Assembly (NCBI GenBank): GCA_046728935.1
Contig: JBKPFS010000010.1
Coordinates: forward strand, 1-5,596
DNA length: 5,596 bases
Origin: DATAFO01 sp046728935
GTDB taxonomy: Bacteria > Actinomycetota > Thermoleophilia > Solirubrobacterales > 70-9
Direction of reading: 5' to 3'
The notes below the pieces were generated by a model. The model did no database searches. It was not told the origin of the DNA and was given only the letters and a program-made list of their open reading frames with translations. Made by a program: the position numbers and the translations under genes. Each line of letters starts with the position of its first letter. Position 1 is the stretch's first letter. Below are positions 1-5,533 of this stretch, one piece after another.

Positions 1-146
1 GCGAGTTCGAGCAGACGTCCGACGAGTTCGGCCCGCGTCAGTCCGCTGCGCAGTTCGACCAGCGTCCCGTCGCTGACATCGGCCAGCCAGAGAGACTCTT
101 CCGCGCGGTTGAGCTTGCCCGACCAGTCGACGGCGACGACGTGCAC
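1..146 (-). CDS. Conserved hypothetical protein with VDWSG motif, N-terminal part (partial)
   Basis: The minus strand opens after an in-frame TAG near 190 and runs off the left edge. From a GTG at 144-146 it encodes about 48 residues beginning VHVVAVDWSGKLNRAEESLW, followed by alternating strand/helix text (LADVSDGTLVELRSGLTRAEL). A short hydrophobic strand ending in Asp-Trp-Ser-Gly, then a second strand with WLA and a basic/acidic helix, is how RNase H-fold proteins of the DUF429-like type begin; the Asp would be a metal-binding or catalytic residue in that fold. This family placement is from memory of the style and is tentative. Third codon positions are strongly G/C. No clear ribosome binding site precedes the GTG, and no ATG lies in frame downstream of the TAG, so the start is uncertain by a few codons. 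The C-terminal part lies outside the window. Confidence 0.6.
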   Translation of the reverse strand, partial: MHVVAVDWSGKLNRAEESLWLADVSDGTLVELRSGLTRAELVGRLLEL

Positions 147-271
147 CGCGACGATTCTCGCAGCGCATGCGTGCTGGTCACCGCGTTCCTAGAAGAGCCC
201 CCTTAGCTCGGGTTAGTCAAGGTCCCGGAATGAAACGCTCGGTCGGTCGGCTCTGACATAAGCACCCACGG

Positions 272-1276
272 TCAGACCAGGACGACCGTCCCTGTCCGGA
301 CTCGAACGGTGAGTACCTCTCCCAGGTCGAGCAGGTCCGGAGCCGGGCGTTTGCCCACGCGAATGACGCCAGACCGCTCGGGTGGCCCATAGCGCGGGTC
401 CCAACGGGATATGAGGTTCCTTCCCCGTAGCCGGACTGAGATGTCCTGGCGCTCGTTTGGGAGGACGGCCTTGGTCGCACCGCGTGGTATGCGCACTTGA
501 CCGGTCTTGATGTCGTTAGCCGTGAGCTTCTGGGAGTGGAGCTGCGGCGTTAGCCCTGCCTCCGGAGCCGCCGAGGGCGCGGTCGGCTTCGGCTTCGCCG
601 GCGGGCTTCGCTTGCGGCGGCGCGCGCCAGGGGAGAGGCGCTCCGTGCGGTTGCGCTCGTCGCACCGGTAATCCCATGGCCGCGCCGACGCCAATCCCCG
701 TCGCGCAGGTTGGCAAACGGCATCACCGGCTCCCCGTCTTGGAGGGCGACGCGGCTGGTTCGGATACAGCGATGGCCAGCGTGCGGAGCATCTCTTCCTC
801 TGCGTCCTTGAAGTCGGCGGTCGCGGCGTAATGGACACACGAGTCGCCGAGCACCGCGAGGGTTTTCAACCGCCAGCCTCCCTTGTGGGGTTTGGCCGCA
901 CCGAGCGGGGTCCTGTAGTACTGACGTACGCGCGTGCGGAGTGGCTGACCGGCAAGGCCGATGTAGAGGACACACTCATCGGCAAGCCAGTACGCGCCGA
1001 GGCGGTCCGCCAGCTGCGCCCGCGCCGGATTCGGCGCACCGTCGAGCTTCAGGTCCGGACAGACCTCAAGCAGCTTGTCCAGGGCGTGATGGCTGAGGGG
1101 GCGGTTGCGAAGGTGTCCTCAACGGCATCCGCGGACGCCGTTAACGAAACGATGTAGACGCCGGTTCGGACTTCGGGTCCCGGCGTGCCCCACGGCACGC
1201 AGCCGTCCGGTTCAAGGCCCACCGAGGCAAACAGCTCGGCGATGGTCGACGGCACGCGCGAAGGATACGTCGGCAC
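272..1276 (-). CDS. GIY-YIG-like nuclease-domain protein with C-terminal beta-rich domain; reading frame interrupted three times
   Basis: One protein is readable across three frame changes, near 1112 (after AVEDT), 757 (after AVSEP) and 603 (after AAASEA). The repaired product is about 335 residues from a GTG at 1274-1276 (a GTG at 1253-1255 is also possible) to TGA at 272-274. Residues about 39-190 resemble a GIY-YIG nuclease: GVY at 39-41, LYIG at 104-107, arginines in LRTRVRQYY at 113-121, glutamates at 160-162 (KDAEEE) and an Asn in PFANL at 190. The wide gap between GVY and YIG means a large insertion compared with classical members. An Ala/Pro/Lys-rich linker follows, then a separate domain (about 251-335) with LTANDIKTGQVRIPRG, RWDPRYGP, ERSG and IRVGK, perhaps a DNA- or ligand-binding beta domain. 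Nuclease activity is inferred. Each break behaves as one missing base, so the gene may be intact in the organism; otherwise it is a pseudogene. Confidence 0.7.
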
Positions 1277-1323
1277 CCCCGGATCCACTGCTAATCGCTT
1301 TCGCCATTGCGACAGCGGGCGGA

Positions 1324-1848
1324 TCAGCGTGAAGCTCGAGCGATAACGGCTGCGGCGAATCCGACCCCGTGATCCTTGCTGAGCACCTCTTCGGGCCCGA
1401 AGCCCGCCTCCCCGAGCGCCTCGGCGAGTTCTCTCCCGAACTGCTCGGCGTGCTCTGGTGAGCTCCATCCCGGCGCCTGGCTGAACAGGTAAAGGGCCCC
1501 GCCGGGCGCAAGCCGGCGCCGCACGATGTCCAGCTCTCTTCCCGGCCTTTGGAGCGCGGCGACGTGGACCGCGAAGACCTTGTCGTAGATCTCCTCCCCG
1601 AGGTCGGCCTGCGCGAGGCTGGCGGCGACGAACCGCGCCTTGCGAGCATGGGCTCGGTTGCGCCGCTTTGCCGCCTCGATCATCTTCGAAGAGCGATCGA
1701 CCGCCGTGATCCGACCGCCGTCGAGCCGATCACAGACCAGTGAAACGGCCACACCGTGGCCACATCCGACCTCAAGGATGCGATCGTCCGGGGCCACTTC
1801 GAGAACTTCGACCGCCCAGCGGAGTCGCTTCGATGCGCCGCTCGCCAC
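1324..1848 (-). CDS. Class I SAM-dependent methyltransferase
   Basis: Complete 174-residue protein from a GTG start (1846-1848). It opens MASGASKRLRWAVEVLEV and carries the Rossmann-fold methyltransferase motifs: motif I ILEVGCGHG at 24-32, the acidic residue that binds the SAM ribose in ITAVDRS (Asp51), a motif II-like strand DKVFAVHVAAL at 89-99, and LAPGGALYLF at 113-122 for motif III. The C-terminal third (SQAPGW, then an EALGEAGF helix and a final hydrophobic strand) closes the sheet as in short bacterial methyltransferases of the Methyltransf_11/25 type. The substrate cannot be read from sequence; the short length without inserted domains favours a small molecule. It is probably cytoplasmic, with no signal peptide or membrane segment. 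No strong ribosome binding site is visible before the GTG and no alternative ATG lies upstream in frame. It lies about 47 bases upstream of the interrupted GIY-YIG-like gene on the same strand, so the two could share a transcript. Confidence 0.88.
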   Translation of the reverse strand: MASGASKRLRWAVEVLEVAPDDRILEVGCGHGVAVSLVCDRLDGGRITAVDRSSKMIEAAKRRNRAHARKARFVAASLAQADLGEEIYDKVFAVHVAALQRPGRELDIVRRRLAPGGALYLFSQAPGWSSPEHAEQFGRELAEALGEAGFGPEEVLSKDHGVGFAAAVIARASR

Positions 1849-1952
1849 GCGCGAATGATGATGACGACGCGTCGCGAGGGATAGTGCGAGTTCCCGCTTT
1901 CGCGCATTGCAGCAGCCCTTCGGCGGCGATCGGACGCGCGCGGCCGCAACCG

Positions 1953-2288
1953 CTAAAGCGACGCCTGCGCCTCGCGATCGACCTCGGTGAATGGCCCCCG
2001 CTCGGGCCGCAGCGGGTAGAGCACGTTGTAAGCCTCACGGCGGACGTCGACTGCCTCGTAGGCATCAGGAATCGTCTGCGCGAGCTCGGTCTCGCGAAAT
2101 GCGGCGAGTGCCTCGCCACTCTCGAAGAAGTAGATCCCACACACGTCTCCCGTCGCATCGTCACGGCCGTAGATCTTCTGGACGAGGCCGGGCACGTCAC
2201 GAAAGCGAGGCCGCCGTTCCAGCAGGCGACGCTCGAACTCCTCCGCGTCGAGGCCGGACTTGATACGCACGAACAAGATGGCAGCCAT
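1953..2288 (-). CDS. YdhR-like dimeric alpha/beta-barrel protein, putative monooxygenase
   Basis: The 111-residue protein starts at the ATG at 2286-2288. The frame stays open to 2555, but the upstream part is Arg/Ser-rich and unlike coding sequence, while a weak GGA ribosome binding site lies about 8 bases before this ATG. It begins MAAILFVRIKSGLDAEEFER, with a first beta strand and helix. The PGLVQKIYGRD segment at 33-43, CGIYFFESGEALAAF at 50-64 and a late strand AYNVLYPLR at 86-94 match the ferredoxin-like dimeric alpha/beta barrel as seen in YdhR (a GGIYLF-type strand followed by a helix). Relatives act as cofactor-independent monooxygenases or are of unknown function, so the enzymatic role is an inference. 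It would work as a cytoplasmic dimer. It lies about 104 bases upstream of the methyltransferase on the same strand; cotranscription is possible but not shown. Confidence 0.82.
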   Translation of the reverse strand: MAAILFVRIKSGLDAEEFERRLLERRPRFRDVPGLVQKIYGRDDATGDVCGIYFFESGEALAAFRETELAQTIPDAYEAVDVRREAYNVLYPLRPERGPFTEVDREAQASL

Positions 2289-2587
2289 CGATTTCCAGAG
2301 TGGCGGGTGTTCTGGCGAACGAGTATCGCACGTTGAACCCAGACGTCCAGGCAGTGCGTTCTGGCAGCCGGAAGAGGAAGACTCGCTGTCGCAACCGCGT
2401 CGTGAGTGCGAGAGCCCACGCAGTCGTAGGCGGTCGCCGATTCGTCCCCTTGAGAAGCGGAACGCTCTAATCCTCGAAAAGGCACAGTCGGCCCTCGCTG
2501 TGCCCGTATCGGCCCGGAACCGCCCGGATTCTCCCTGATCCAGCTCGGGGGTCAATCCGCCGAGGATGGCTCTATCAAGCGGAAAGA
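2289..2587. other. About 300 bases without a recognisable gene
   Basis: All six frames were read. The open frames here are Arg/Ser/Pro-rich, have no recognisable motif and lack the strong third-position G/C preference of the neighbouring genes. The segment separates the tRNA remnant from the YdhR-like gene and probably holds that gene's promoter, but no convincing -10/-35 pair was found. Confidence 0.5.
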
Positions 2588-2601
2588 GCGGCTCTCGCCG
2601 C
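2588..2601. repeat. Short perfect hairpin beside the tRNA remnant
   Basis: A 5-bp G/C stem (GCGGC, then GCCGC) encloses a 4-base loop. On the minus strand it lies just past the point where the tRNA sequence breaks down and is followed by TCTTTCC. It could be a weak terminator for the former tRNA transcript, but the T run is short and interrupted. Confidence 0.35.
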
Positions 2602-2612
2602 CCCTCCGTCTA

Positions 2613-2654
2613 CCGCTTGTCGAGCTGGCGCTCTCCCGACTGAGCTAAGCGCCC
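2613..2654 (-). pseudogene. 5' half of a tRNA, probably tRNA-Val(GAC), lacking its 3' half
   Basis: Read on the minus strand from 2654, the sequence has a 7-base acceptor strand GGGCGCT, TA at positions 8-9, a perfect D arm (GCTC, loop AGTCGGGA, GAGC), then CCAGC and an anticodon loop TCGACAA. The loop would carry anticodon GAC (2619-2621), which reads valine codons, although position 33 is C where U is almost universal. The anticodon stem then fails: GCTGG is expected and GCGGT is found. No TTCGA T arm, matching 3' acceptor strand (AGCGCCC) or CCA occurs downstream. It cannot fold as a full tRNA, so it is a remnant; a single missing base would not explain the absent T arm and 3' acceptor strand. 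Confidence 0.72.
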
Positions 2655-2673
2655 GATTCCAATTGGGGAGCCG

Positions 2674-2679
2674 ATTCTA
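2674..2679 (-). promoter_or_regulatory. Possible -10 box upstream of the tRNA remnant
   Basis: On the minus strand TAGAAT lies about 20 bases before the 5' end of the tRNA remnant, close to the TATAAT consensus. No good -35 hexamer is seen at the usual spacing, so this is only a candidate vestigial tRNA promoter. Confidence 0.22.
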
Positions 2680-2779
2680 GGGCCCCTGCCTCTCGGCCGG
2701 AGACTCCCGAATCAGCTCTCTGTGCCTTTCCTGAGGTCGCGGGGCTCTTCGGGCGCGATGTATGGGGAGCGCACGGCCT

Positions 2780-2902
2780 CTCGACAAACCGCGCCCGCTG
2801 CTCATCGGTGATCTCGAGGTGGCGGTGAACCTCGATCAGGTGATCGAAGCCCAGCTCGCGGGTGAAGCGGTCGGGCCCACCGAAGGAGTCCGTCGCGAAC
2901 CG
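2780..2902 (-). pseudogene. Core fragment of a truncated haemoglobin (Bac_globin)
   Basis: A 41-codon minus-strand stretch reads FGGPDRFTRELGFDHL, then IEVHRHLEITDEQRARFVE, preceded by RFATDS. The order GGP, then a Tyr/Phe-rich helix, then a His-Arg pair followed by a three- or four-residue turn, Ile-Thr-x-Glu-Gln-Arg and a Phe-Val helix is the E/F-helix region of group II-like truncated haemoglobins. The His of the VHR triplet corresponds to the proximal haem ligand. Upstream in this frame the text stops resembling globin and an in-frame TGA occurs at 2939-2941; downstream it changes to unrelated sequence (RPCAPHTSRPK) and ends at TAG 2645-2647. No start codon, B helix or G/H helices are found in any nearby frame. 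It is therefore an internal fragment and cannot make a functional globin. It lies close to the tRNA remnant on the same strand. Confidence 0.65.
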
Positions 2903-3082
2903 AGATCCCTGGACGCGCTCGCCCCGGGTGAGACGAGCTCACTGGCCGGCGCTGCTGGTATTCGCGCGAAGCAGGAACCGCGTGGAGTCAGGGTGGCGCT
3001 TTCGCTTTTCGTCCACTCCGAGCGTCTCGCGAGGCTCAACCGGGACGCCAGCCTTCACGCGCGAGCAGTCACACTGCCCGCC

Positions 3083-3685
3083 ATGGCCGAGCCCATCCAC
3101 GAGGTCCTGCCGGGCGTCCTGCACTGGACGGCGCGCCACCCGACCGCCGGGCTCGAGTCCGGCTCGCACTACCTCGTCGAGGAGGGCATCCTCATCGACC
3201 CGATCGCCCCGCCGGAGGGCCTGGACTGGTTCGACGGCAGGCACATCGCCGAGATCCTGCTCACGAATCGCCACCACACGCGCTCGGCGTTCGACCTCCA
3301 GGACCGCCTGGGCGCGACGATCCGCGCGCCGCAGACGGGGATGTACGAGCTGCCCAGGGACCGGGTGCAGCCGTACGAATTCGGCGACGAGCTGAGCGCC
3401 GGCATCTGCCCGCACGCGATCTCCGAGACCTGGCCCGACGAGACGGCGCTCGAGATCTCCGGCCACCGGGCGATCGCGATCGCCGACGGCGTCATCAACT
3501 ACGACGGCCTGGGGTTCTTCGCCGACTTCCTACTCGGCGACGACCCCGATGCGGAGAAGCAGCGCCTCCGCGACGGCTTCGCGAAGCTCGCCGCGGAGGT
3601 TGACTTCGACCATCTCCTGCTCGCCCACGGGACACCGATCGTCGGCGACGGCCGCGAGCAGCTCAGGCGCTTCGCCGCCGGCTAG
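3083..3685 (+). CDS. Metallo-beta-lactamase-fold protein with altered metal-binding motif
   Basis: Complete 200-residue protein from ATG 3083-3085 to TAG 3683-3685. The frame is open from 2762, but the first 107 codons lack coding character and overlap the antisense globin remnant, so the internal ATG is chosen; it has no obvious ribosome binding site. The fold is seen in order: VLPGVLHWTARHP with the early strands, SHYLVEEGILIDPI (28-41), AEILLTNRHHTR (56-67), a mid-protein His in ICPHAISETWPDE (His111), AIAIADGVINYDG (130-142) and LLLAHGTPI (178-186). In canonical members the third element is HxHxDH. Here the aligned residues are N-R-H-H-T-R, so only one or two of the four expected ligands remain. 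His111, Asp135 and His182 sit where other metal ligands lie. Activity may be lost or non-canonical; the substrate is unknown. Probably cytoplasmic. Confidence 0.88.
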   Translation: MAEPIHEVLPGVLHWTARHPTAGLESGSHYLVEEGILIDPIAPPEGLDWFDGRHIAEILLTNRHHTRSAFDLQDRLGATIRAPQTGMYELPRDRVQPYEFGDELSAGICPHAISETWPDETALEISGHRAIAIADGVINYDGLGFFADFLLGDDPDAEKQRLRDGFAKLAAEVDFDHLLLAHGTPIVGDGREQLRRFAAG

Positions 3686-3917
3686 GCGCGTGCCACCCGA
3701 GCGGACGACGACGCGAACTGCTGGCGCGACACGCGGTTCTCGCCGGCCGACTTCGGGCTCTCTGAACAACCCTCGAACACCCCGCCCGCCGTGGAATCAA
3801 CCATCCAGCGTGGTGGGACGTGATCGAGGCGCGTTGCGCGACCGGCCGACCGCGACAGCCGCGCCGCAGCCGGTGGACCGGGGGACGGCGCGGACGCGCG
3901 TCTTTAGCGACCGCCGG
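3686..3917. other. Spacer without a confident gene
   Basis: About 230 bases between the metallo-beta-lactamase-fold gene and the methyltransferase-like remnant. Short open frames on both strands are Arg/Pro-rich. One plus-strand stretch near 3797-3837 (NHPAWWDVIEARCA) looks protein-like but is too short to assign. No clear terminator was found after the TAG at 3685. Confidence 0.4.
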
Positions 3918-4066
3918 CGACAGCAGGAGGGGGACGCTGGCGCGCTCGTAGAGGACGTCGGCGGCAAGCACGAGGTCGAACGGCGCCCGTCTCGGGCCCG
4001 TCAACTCAGGGTTGGTGACTTCTGACGCGAAAGCGGCAACGCCGCACGCCGCTGACACGCCGATGA
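3918..4066 (-). pseudogene. Methyltransferase-like gene remnant
   Basis: Within a longer minus-strand open frame, 3918-3980 reads FDLVLAADVLYER followed by ASVPLLLS. This is the characteristic strand-4 segment of nicotinamide N-methyltransferase-like and lysine methyltransferase-like class I SAM enzymes, in which the D-x-x-Y core follows the FDLV strand. Just upstream the frame reads VTNPELTGPRRAP, as expected before that strand. Further upstream, where a glycine-rich motif I (GCGxG) should stand, there is only Ala-rich text (about 4000-4150), and downstream the expected strand and final beta hairpin are absent in all three frames. The piece is best read as a decayed or truncated methyltransferase gene. 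Frame errors might hide some of it, but no simple single-base repair restores a full domain. It is unrelated to the two other methyltransferases in the window beyond the shared fold. Confidence 0.4.
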
Positions 4067-4166
4067 GTAGGACCTTTCCGGCCGCGCCGAAGGCAGCGGG
4101 GCGAGCGATGAGCGAGGCACCGGCCAGCGCGGCGGGTTCCCGCCGCGCTCGCCCAGTGCTTCCGAG

Positions 4167-4352
4167 CTAAGAGCGCATGCCCGCCTCGACGCGGACGCGC
4201 TCCGGATCCCTCGGCTCCTCGTCCCGCTCGTGCTCGACTACCGGTGCCGGCCGCTCGGGGCGGGGACGCTCTTCGTCGAGCAGACGAAGGAACTCCTCGT
4301 CGAGCCGTTCCTCGCGCCGCCTCTCGCGGCGCATCCACTGCTCGTGACACAT
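4167..4352 (-). CDS. Small charged protein of unknown function (61 residues)
   Basis: The ATG at 4350-4352 is preceded on the minus strand by a strong GGAGG ribosome binding site with 8 bases of spacing, which decides this start over an in-frame GTG three codons earlier. The product begins MCHEQWMRRERRREERLDEE and ends EPRDPERVRVEAGMRS, with TAG at 4167-4169. It is almost entirely Arg and Glu, with a probable single amphipathic helix in the first 30 residues, then a Pro-rich middle (RPRPERPAPVVE) and a charged tail. There are one Cys and one His near the N-terminus and no membrane segment. Small proteins of this style, with an M-C-x-E-x-W start, are common in Thermoleophilia-type genomes by my recollection and have no known role. 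The good ribosome binding site and charge-biased, non-random composition argue that it is translated. Confidence 0.68.
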   Translation of the reverse strand: MCHEQWMRRERRREERLDEEFLRLLDEERPRPERPAPVVEHERDEEPRDPERVRVEAGMRS

Positions 4353-4354
4353 CT

Positions 4355-4642
4355 TCACCACCTCCGTTGGATCGTGGCTCTAATAGATGGTCGCACCTCT
4401 CGGGAGCAGCCGGAGACACTCCCCCTCGCCGTCTTGGCCTCACCCAAGTGGGGTTCACGCCATCCCTCTCCCGCGGGTCCGGCTTGCAGCGCCACAAGGA
4501 CCCGGCTCACCCGCTGCTGGTGGTCGCGCGAAGCAGCAGTAACCCGATCGTTGCCCTGTGCTCCTCCTCGTCCGTTGCGGGAGCGGGTGCGGCGTTTGCC
4601 GACACGCCGAGTTGGTTTGTCGGGCTTCGGGTAGCCGCTCAT
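4355..4642 (-). CDS. Doubtful ORF overlapping the end of the second methyltransferase gene
   Basis: The ATG at 4640-4642 overlaps the methyltransferase stop as ATGA, a geometry often used for translational coupling. The 95-residue frame starts MSGYPKPDKPTRRVGKRRTR and ends at 4355, just over the ribosome binding site of the small charged protein. It is strongly basic and reads plausibly for about 20 codons, after which codon third positions and composition look random. No domain is recognised. The alternative is that this is a 286-base spacer between the two genes holding the small gene's promoter (a TATTAG box lies near 4390 on the minus strand, with no clear -35). Confidence 0.2.
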   Translation of the reverse strand: MSGYPKPDKPTRRVGKRRTRSRNGRGGAQGNDRVTAASRDHQQRVSRVLVALQAGPAGEGWREPHLGEAKTARGSVSGCSREVRPSIRATIQRRW

Positions 4643-5276
4643 GGCTTTCGTGCGCGGTAGAGCGCGAGCGTCCCGAACGCCGTCCGCATGCGGTCGATCT
4701 CGGCAGCCTGCTCAAGGCCGCCCTGCTCGAAGATCGCCGGGAGGGCGCCGGCGGCGTTGTCGCGCGTCCGCTCGAGCCCGTCGAAGAGGCGAACCGTGGC
4801 GCCGAACAGAGCCCACATGAGCGGGTCCGAGGGTGGGCCCCAGTCGCCGACGTGCAGCTCGCCGGCCGACCGCAGGACGCGCGCGACCCCCACGAGCGTG
4901 CGTCGCTTGTCGGCACCGGTCAGGTGATGAAAAAGGAGCGTCGAGAGAACGTGGTCGAAGGACTCATCCTTGTAGGCAAGCTCGGTCGAGACGCCCTCGT
5001 CGAATTGGACCACGGCCCCAGCGGCCTTCGCCTTGCGGCGGGCCAGCGCCAGGATCTCCGGATCGGCGTCCAGACCCAGCACTTCGGCACCGGCTGGGCG
5101 GCCTTGACCATGATCGCCAGGGTCCCGGTACCGCACCCGAGGTCGAGGACCCGCTGACCGGGCTTCGGCGCTGTCAGCTCGAGCAGCCTCGCCTTGAAAC
5201 GCCGCTCCGGAAGGCCGCGGCTGATCACGACAGACAAAGCCTCGCGACCCGAGCCTGAGTCCTGCACATCGCCCAT
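4639..5276 (-). CDS. Class I SAM-dependent methyltransferase, frame interrupted once
   Basis: The protein starts at ATG 5274-5276 (MGDVQDSGSGREALSVVISR) and ends at TGA 4639-4641. Near 5090-5091 the frame changes: the first frame gives motif I VLDLGCGTG (residues 43-51) and runs to VKAAQP, and the second resumes with GAEVLGLDADPEIL. Adding one base to a two-base G run (coding strand) joins them as VKAAQPGAEVLGLDADPEI, giving a 212-residue protein. Further motifs are Asp70 after strand 2 (SAM ribose), FDHVLSTLLFHHL at 108-120 and GELHVGDWG at 139-147, which match the ubiE/Methyltransf_25-like family, including the characteristic HVxDWG strand. The C-terminal FGTLALYRARKP closes the fold. Substrate unknown. 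An in-frame continuation upstream to about 5444 lacks coding character, so the inner ATG is preferred. It is divergent from the sulfite-oxidase-like gene. Confidence 0.82.
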
Positions 5277-5319
5277 TCGATAGCGACTCACCGGCGGCGA
5301 AGGCGCTCGCAACTCGTCC

Positions 5320-5360
5320 CGAGCGAGCGTCAGGTGTGCGCCGGCCAAGACGCTCGCTTG
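5320..5360. repeat. 12-bp inverted repeat between divergent genes
   Basis: CGAGCGAGCGTC (5320-5331) is followed, after a 17-base loop, by GACGCTCGCTTG (5349-5360). The arms pair over 12 bp with one G-U pair; ten consecutive pairs are Watson-Crick. It lies within the 257-base region between the methyltransferase start and the sulfite-oxidase-like start. It could be an operator, an RNA hairpin in a leader, or a chance product of high GC. No T run follows on either strand, so a rho-independent terminator is unlikely. Confidence 0.45.
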
Positions 5361-5533
5361 CGAACCGAGAGTGGCGCGCGCACCAGCTCCCGCGGCCTGG
5401 GCGGAGGCGACGAGCCGCTTCGATGCGGTCGCGGTCCGCCGCACTCGCGGGGGGCCCGGCCTCGGCGTCGACGGCCCCGGTCGCCGACGTGCAGCCGCCG
5501 GGCGCCGGCTTCGAACCCAGCTACGGTTGTCGC

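Noticed and set aside
193..254. Inverted AGAGCC/GGCTCT pair as a terminator after the GIY-YIG-like gene
   Set aside because: The arms are only six bases with a loop of about 50 and no T run.
285..320. Possible T arm of a tRNA (GTTCGAGTCC on the minus strand)
   Set aside because: The flanking bases do not form a five-pair stem, and the stretch lies within the C-terminal codons of the GIY-YIG-like gene.
1740..2336. Long plus-strand open frame of 198 codons
   Set aside because: It is antisense to two well-supported minus-strand genes and has no recognisable domain; long shadow frames are expected at this GC content.
2289..2555. Longer start for the YdhR-like gene in the open frame up to 2555
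   Set aside because: The extra residues are Arg/Ser-rich and low in coding signal; the fold begins exactly at the inner ATG.
2762..3082. N-terminal extension of the metallo-beta-lactamase-fold gene starting at 2762
   Set aside because: The added 107 codons lack coding character, and the minus strand here carries a recognisable globin fragment; the ATG at 3083 fits the start of the domain.
1826..5430. 12-base direct repeat CGCTTCGATGCG near 1827 and near 5419
   Set aside because: The copies are short and far apart; the first is explained by Ala-Ser-Lys-Arg codons in a methyltransferase. No further similarity extends from either copy.
5500..5525. Possible T arm (GGTTCGAAGCC on the minus strand)
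   Set aside because: Only two or three stem pairs form, and no D arm, anticodon arm or acceptor stem accompanies it.
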